DNA of 6,564 bases from an uncultured Eubacteriales bacterium (GTDB lineage: Bacteria > Bacillota > Clostridia > Oscillospirales > Oscillospiraceae). The first letter of the stretch is position 1. Each line of letters starts with the position of its first letter. This document shows positions 4,673 through 6,564 of the stretch, piece after piece. The position numbers and the translations under genes are program-made. A model generated the notes under the pieces. The model saw only the letters and a list, made by a program, of their open reading frames with translations, ran no database searches and had not been told where the DNA came from. The DNA is taken from assembly GCA_902475515.1 (NCBI GenBank), contig CABSAB010000084.1:1-6564 (forward strand), read 5' to 3'.

Positions 4673-5530
4673 TTATTCCGCGGTGATATACTTGTCGACG
4701 ATCTTCTGGACGGTGCCGTCATCGGTCAGCTCTTTCAGCGCCTGATTCACCGCAGACACCAGAGCCGTGTTGCCCTTGGCCATGCCGATGGCGTAGTCTT
4801 CGGTGACATACTCGGTATCCAGCACCTGGAAGCCGGGGTTGGCCTTCACCAGCTCATCGGCCGGAGCACTGTCGATAACGATGCAGTCGATCTGGCCGTT
4901 GTTCAGAGCCTGGGCGGCGGTGAGGCAGTTATCATAGGCGGTAACATGATCCTCACCGTAATCATCGGTGCAGTAGATGTTGCCGGTGGTAGCACGCTGG
5001 GTGCCGATCATGTGGTCGCCCAGGTTATCCAGGGTCACATCGGAGCCCTCCTTGGTGACGATCACCTGCACGCCGGTGGCGTAGGAATCAGAGAAGTCCA
5101 TGACGGCCAGACGGTCGTCATTGACTGTTACGCCGGCCATGACGATGTCGCTCTTGCCCTGCTGGACAGCCAGCAGCGCCGCGTCAAAATCCACGTCGTC
5201 GATCTGAAGCTTGAGCCCCAGCTTGTCGGCAATGGCCTGGGCGATCTCCACATCGATGCCCTCAAACCCGCCGTCATCGGTGGTCATCTCATAGGGCGGG
5301 AACGCCGCGTTGGTGGACATGGTCAGCACACCCTCGGTGATGGTGGGCAGCTCGCCGGCAGGTGCCTCGGCGGAACCCGCAGCCTCAGCAGGGGCGGCGG
5401 TCTCGGGAGCAGATGCCTCGGCAGCAGGAGCGGACGCGGAAGCCTCCGCAGAAGAACCGCTGGTGCCGCAGGCGGACAGCATGCCCAGGCACAGTACCAG
5501 GGCAAGGGTCAATGCCAAAAACTTTTTCAT
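4673..5530 (-). CDS. Polar amino acid ABC transporter, substrate-binding lipoprotein
   Basis: This is the extracellular receptor of the transporter, anchored to the membrane by lipid. Residues 1-20 are a signal peptide (M-K-K then a hydrophobic run) with lipobox L-S-A-C, giving Cys21 as the lipidated residue. Residues 22-60 are a low-complexity Ala/Ser/Glu/Pro linker that spaces the domain from the membrane. From about 66 the SBP_bac_3 fold begins: A-F-P-P-Y-E (76-81), the family signature G-F-E-G-I-D-V-E-I-A (88-97), Arg140 in N-D-D-R-L-A-V-M-D-F-S-D, expected to hold the ligand carboxylate, G-T-Q-R-A-T-T-G (176-183), and Asp220 in V-I-D-S-A-P-A, expected to hold the alpha-amine. These point to an amino acid ligand. 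Which one is unknown; arginine or ornithine is suggested only by argD next door. The ATG is preceded by AAGGGATGA (7-nt gap). It is the first gene of a three-gene operon with its own promoter. Confidence 0.95.
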   Translation of the reverse strand: MKKFLALTLALVLCLGMLSACGTSGSSAEASASAPAAEASAPETAAPAEAAGSAEAPAGELPTITEGVLTMSTNAAFPPYEMTTDDGGFEGIDVEIAQAIADKLGLKLQIDDVDFDAALLAVQQGKSDIVMAGVTVNDDRLAVMDFSDSYATGVQVIVTKEGSDVTLDNLGDHMIGTQRATTGNIYCTDDYGEDHVTAYDNCLTAAQALNNGQIDCIVIDSAPADELVKANPGFQVLDTEYVTEDYAIGMAKGNTALVSAVNQALKELTDDGTVQKIVDKYITAE

Positions 5531-5584
5531 GATTGAATCATCCCTTCAAAAATATACAGTGGAATATGTAAGTTCCGATGGTGC

Positions 5585-5613
5585 ATTATAACAGTTTCCT
5601 GTTGAAAATTCAA
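5585..5613 (-). promoter_or_regulatory. Promoter of the amino acid transporter operon
   Basis: On the minus strand TTGAAT (5608-5613) and TATAAT (5585-5590) are exactly 17 nt apart, and the -10 is preceded by TGT, an extended -10 element. Transcription should begin near 5578, giving a leader of about 48 nt before the receptor ATG at 5530. No riboswitch-like fold is apparent in that short leader. Confidence 0.85.
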
Positions 5614-5623
5614 TAAATATGCA
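5610..5623 (-). promoter_or_regulatory. Weak ArgR-box-like sequence overlapping the -35
   Basis: The minus-strand sequence TGCATATTTATTGA matches the general ArgR/AhrC box TGAATWWWWATTCA at 12 of 14 positions and overlaps the -35 element of the transporter promoter, a place where bound repressor would act. The surroundings are very AT-rich, so a chance match is quite possible. The neighbouring argD gene makes arginine control reasonable but not shown. Confidence 0.3.
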
Positions 5624-5630
5624 AATATTC

Positions 5631-5655
5631 ATGGATATATTCATTATTTATCCAT
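5631..5655. repeat. Inverted repeat ATGGATA-N11-TATCCAT upstream of the transporter promoter
   Basis: Seven-bp arms at 5631-5637 and 5649-5655 are exact inverted copies with centres 18 nt apart, in an AT-rich stretch about 18 nt upstream of the -35. The arrangement suits a site for a dimeric activator or repressor of the transporter operon. The regulator is unknown. Confidence 0.4.
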
Positions 5656-5662
5656 TTCATCC

Positions 5663-5677
5663 AAGGCAGACCGCCTT
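5663..5677. other. Small hairpin after argD, doubtful terminator
   Basis: AAGGC (5663-5667) and GCCTT (5673-5677) could form a 5-bp stem 33 nt after the argD stop. On the minus strand no T-run follows it, so termination of argD here is weak at best and some read-through into the transporter operon is possible. No better terminator is visible in 5614-5709. Confidence 0.25.
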
Positions 5678-5709
5678 TTCAGCCCGTTTTTCGGAGATTT
5701 TCCCGGTTC

Positions 5710-6564
5710 TCAGACCTGCAGCACCGCAGCCATGATGGCAAGTCCCTCGTCCATCTCCGCCTGGGAGATGGTCAGCGGCGGCAGAAGGCGGATGGTGTTA
5801 TGCCCAGCAGTCAGGCAAAGCAGCCCCTGCTCCAGCATTTTTTTCACCAAATCTCCGGCGGTGAGGCCATCTTGCAGGCCTACGCCCAGCATCAAGCCCA
5901 TGCCCCGGACCTCGGCGACCCCAGGCATGGCGGCGATCTTCTCCCGGAGATACGCGCCCTTTTCCCGAACGGACTGCAAAAGCGTGTCATCCAGCTGCTC
6001 CAGCACAGACAGTGCCCCGGCACAGCAGATGGGATTTCCACCGAAAGTGGTTGCGTGGGTGCCGGGGGTCAGGACGCCCTCGGTCTTGGCGCTGGCCATA
6101 ACGCCCGCCAGAGGCAGTCCCCCGCCGATGCCCTTGGCAAAGGAGCATACGTCCGGCAGGATATCGTACTGCTGGAAGCAGAACAGGCTGCCTGTCCGGC
6201 CAACGCCGGTCTGGACCTCGTCCACCGCCAGAAGCCAATCCTTCTCCTCGCACAGCGCTTTCAGCGCCTGCACAAAGCCGGGCTCCAGAGGCAGCACGCC
6301 GCCCTCGCCCTGGACAAGCTCCAGCAGCACCGCGCACACCGTACCGTCATCCAGAGCCTTGACGCTCTCCAGATCCCCGGCCACCGCATACCGGAAGCCC
6401 TCGGTAAAGGGGTAAAAATACTGATGGAATACATCCTGTCCCGTAGCCGCCAGGGTCGTGACCGTGCGGCCATGGAAGGAGTCCCGCAGGGTAATGATGG
6501 TACTGCGGCCCTCGCCGTATTTATCATAGGAATACTTCCGGCACAGCTTAATGACGCCCTCATT
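5710..6564 (-). CDS. argD: Acetylornithine aminotransferase, C-terminal 284 residues (partial)
   Basis: This class-III pyridoxal-phosphate aminotransferase most likely makes N-acetylornithine from N-acetylglutamate semialdehyde in arginine synthesis. The frame is open from the TGA at 5710 to the window edge. The first visible residues, N-E-G-V-I-K-L-C-R-K-Y, are the end of the family motif S-G-A-E-A-N-E-G. Further motifs are F-H-G-R-T (30-34), V-Q-G-E-G-G (84-89), A-V-D-E-V-Q-T-G-V-G-R-T-G (113-125) with the cofactor-binding Asp, S-F-A-K-G-I-G-G-G with the Schiff-base Lys144, and T-T-F-G-G-N-P (172-178). About 110 N-terminal residues are missing beyond 6564. A start at 6384 would remove conserved motifs and is wrong. 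Related enzymes such as ornithine or 4-aminobutyrate aminotransferase share these motifs; the overall form favours ArgD. The gene lies upstream of, and in the same direction as, the transporter operon, 179 nt away. Confidence 0.88.
   Translation of the reverse strand, partial: NEGVIKLCRKYSYDKYGEGRSTIITLRDSFHGRTVTTLAATGQDVFHQYFYPFTEGFRYAVAGDLESVKALDDGTVCAVLLELVQGEGGVLPLEPGFVQALKALCEEKDWLLAVDEVQTGVGRTGSLFCFQQYDILPDVCSFAKGIGGGLPLAGVMASAKTEGVLTPGTHATTFGGNPICCAGALSVLEQLDDTLLQSVREKGAYLREKIAAMPGVAEVRGMGLMLGVGLQDGLTAGDLVKKMLEQGLLCLTAGHNTIRLLPPLTISQAEMDEGLAIMAAVLQV

Noticed and set aside
3844..4686. Open frame of 280 codons on the plus strand opposite the permease
   Set aside because: It is antisense to the permease, runs across the intercistronic hairpin, and is a His/Gln/Asp-rich shadow without any family motif.
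4946..5536. Open frame of 196 codons on the plus strand opposite the receptor lipoprotein
   Set aside because: It is antisense to a well-supported SBP_bac_3 gene and its composition (Gly, His, Arg, Val) is that of a shadow frame.
5531..5584. Riboswitch or T-box leader upstream of the receptor gene
   Set aside because: The predicted leader is only about 48 nt, with at most a 4-bp stem (GGAA/TTCC near 5561-5576), which is too short for a known amino acid riboswitch or T-box.
5710..6384. ArgD as a complete 224-residue protein starting at 6384
   Set aside because: The GTG at 6384 is internal. The same frame upstream to 6564 encodes conserved class-III aminotransferase motifs such as N-E-G-V-I-K-L and F-H-G-R-T, so the gene is cut by the window edge and not short.

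Overview
The window looks like a chromosomal segment of a fairly GC-rich gut-type Clostridia. My best guess is an Oscillospiraceae relative such as Flavonifractor, Intestinimonas or Oscillibacter. The grounds are the gene content, Gram-positive style ribosome binding sites, AT-rich promoters set in GC-rich coding sequence, and the general look of the enolase, triosephosphate isomerase and ArgD proteins. This placement is inference, since no database comparison could be made.

Layout. (1) Bases 1-2241, plus strand: the 3' end of a lower-glycolysis operon, with the last 25 codons of pgk, then tpiA and eno, closed by a strong GC hairpin. (2) Bases 2244-2893: two small DNA-binding proteins facing away from each other, a ribbon-helix-helix (RHH) protein on the minus strand and a Cro/C1-type (XRE) protein on the plus strand. 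They share a short AT-rich control region that contains a near-consensus promoter inside an inverted repeat. (3) Bases 2894-3128: no gene, but four consecutive palindromic elements, of which the last is the terminator of the next operon. (4) Bases 3129-5530, minus strand: a complete polar amino acid ABC transporter in the order lipoprotein receptor, permease, ATPase. It has a clear promoter upstream of the receptor gene and a 13-bp hairpin between receptor and permease. (5) Bases 5531-5709: the transporter control region. (6) Bases 5710-6564, minus strand: the C-terminal 284 residues of a class-III aminotransferase, best read as acetylornithine aminotransferase ArgD, cut by the window edge.

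How the parts work together. Pgk, TpiA and Eno are housekeeping glycolytic enzymes made from one message. The phosphoglycerate mutase often found between tpiA and eno in Firmicutes is absent here. The transporter takes up an amino acid, and its position downstream of argD, plus a weak ArgR-box-like sequence at its promoter, hints at arginine or ornithine. The RHH/XRE pair is probably a self-regulating pair of repressors of unknown target.

Nothing in the window amounts to a clearly new system. The points most worth a second look are the three-copy switchable stem at the receptor-permease junction, the cluster of palindromes at 2948-3118, and the operator-like repeat over the RHH promoter. Two starts are revised from sequence evidence: the ATPase begins at a GTG at 3851 and the XRE protein at the ATG at 2591.
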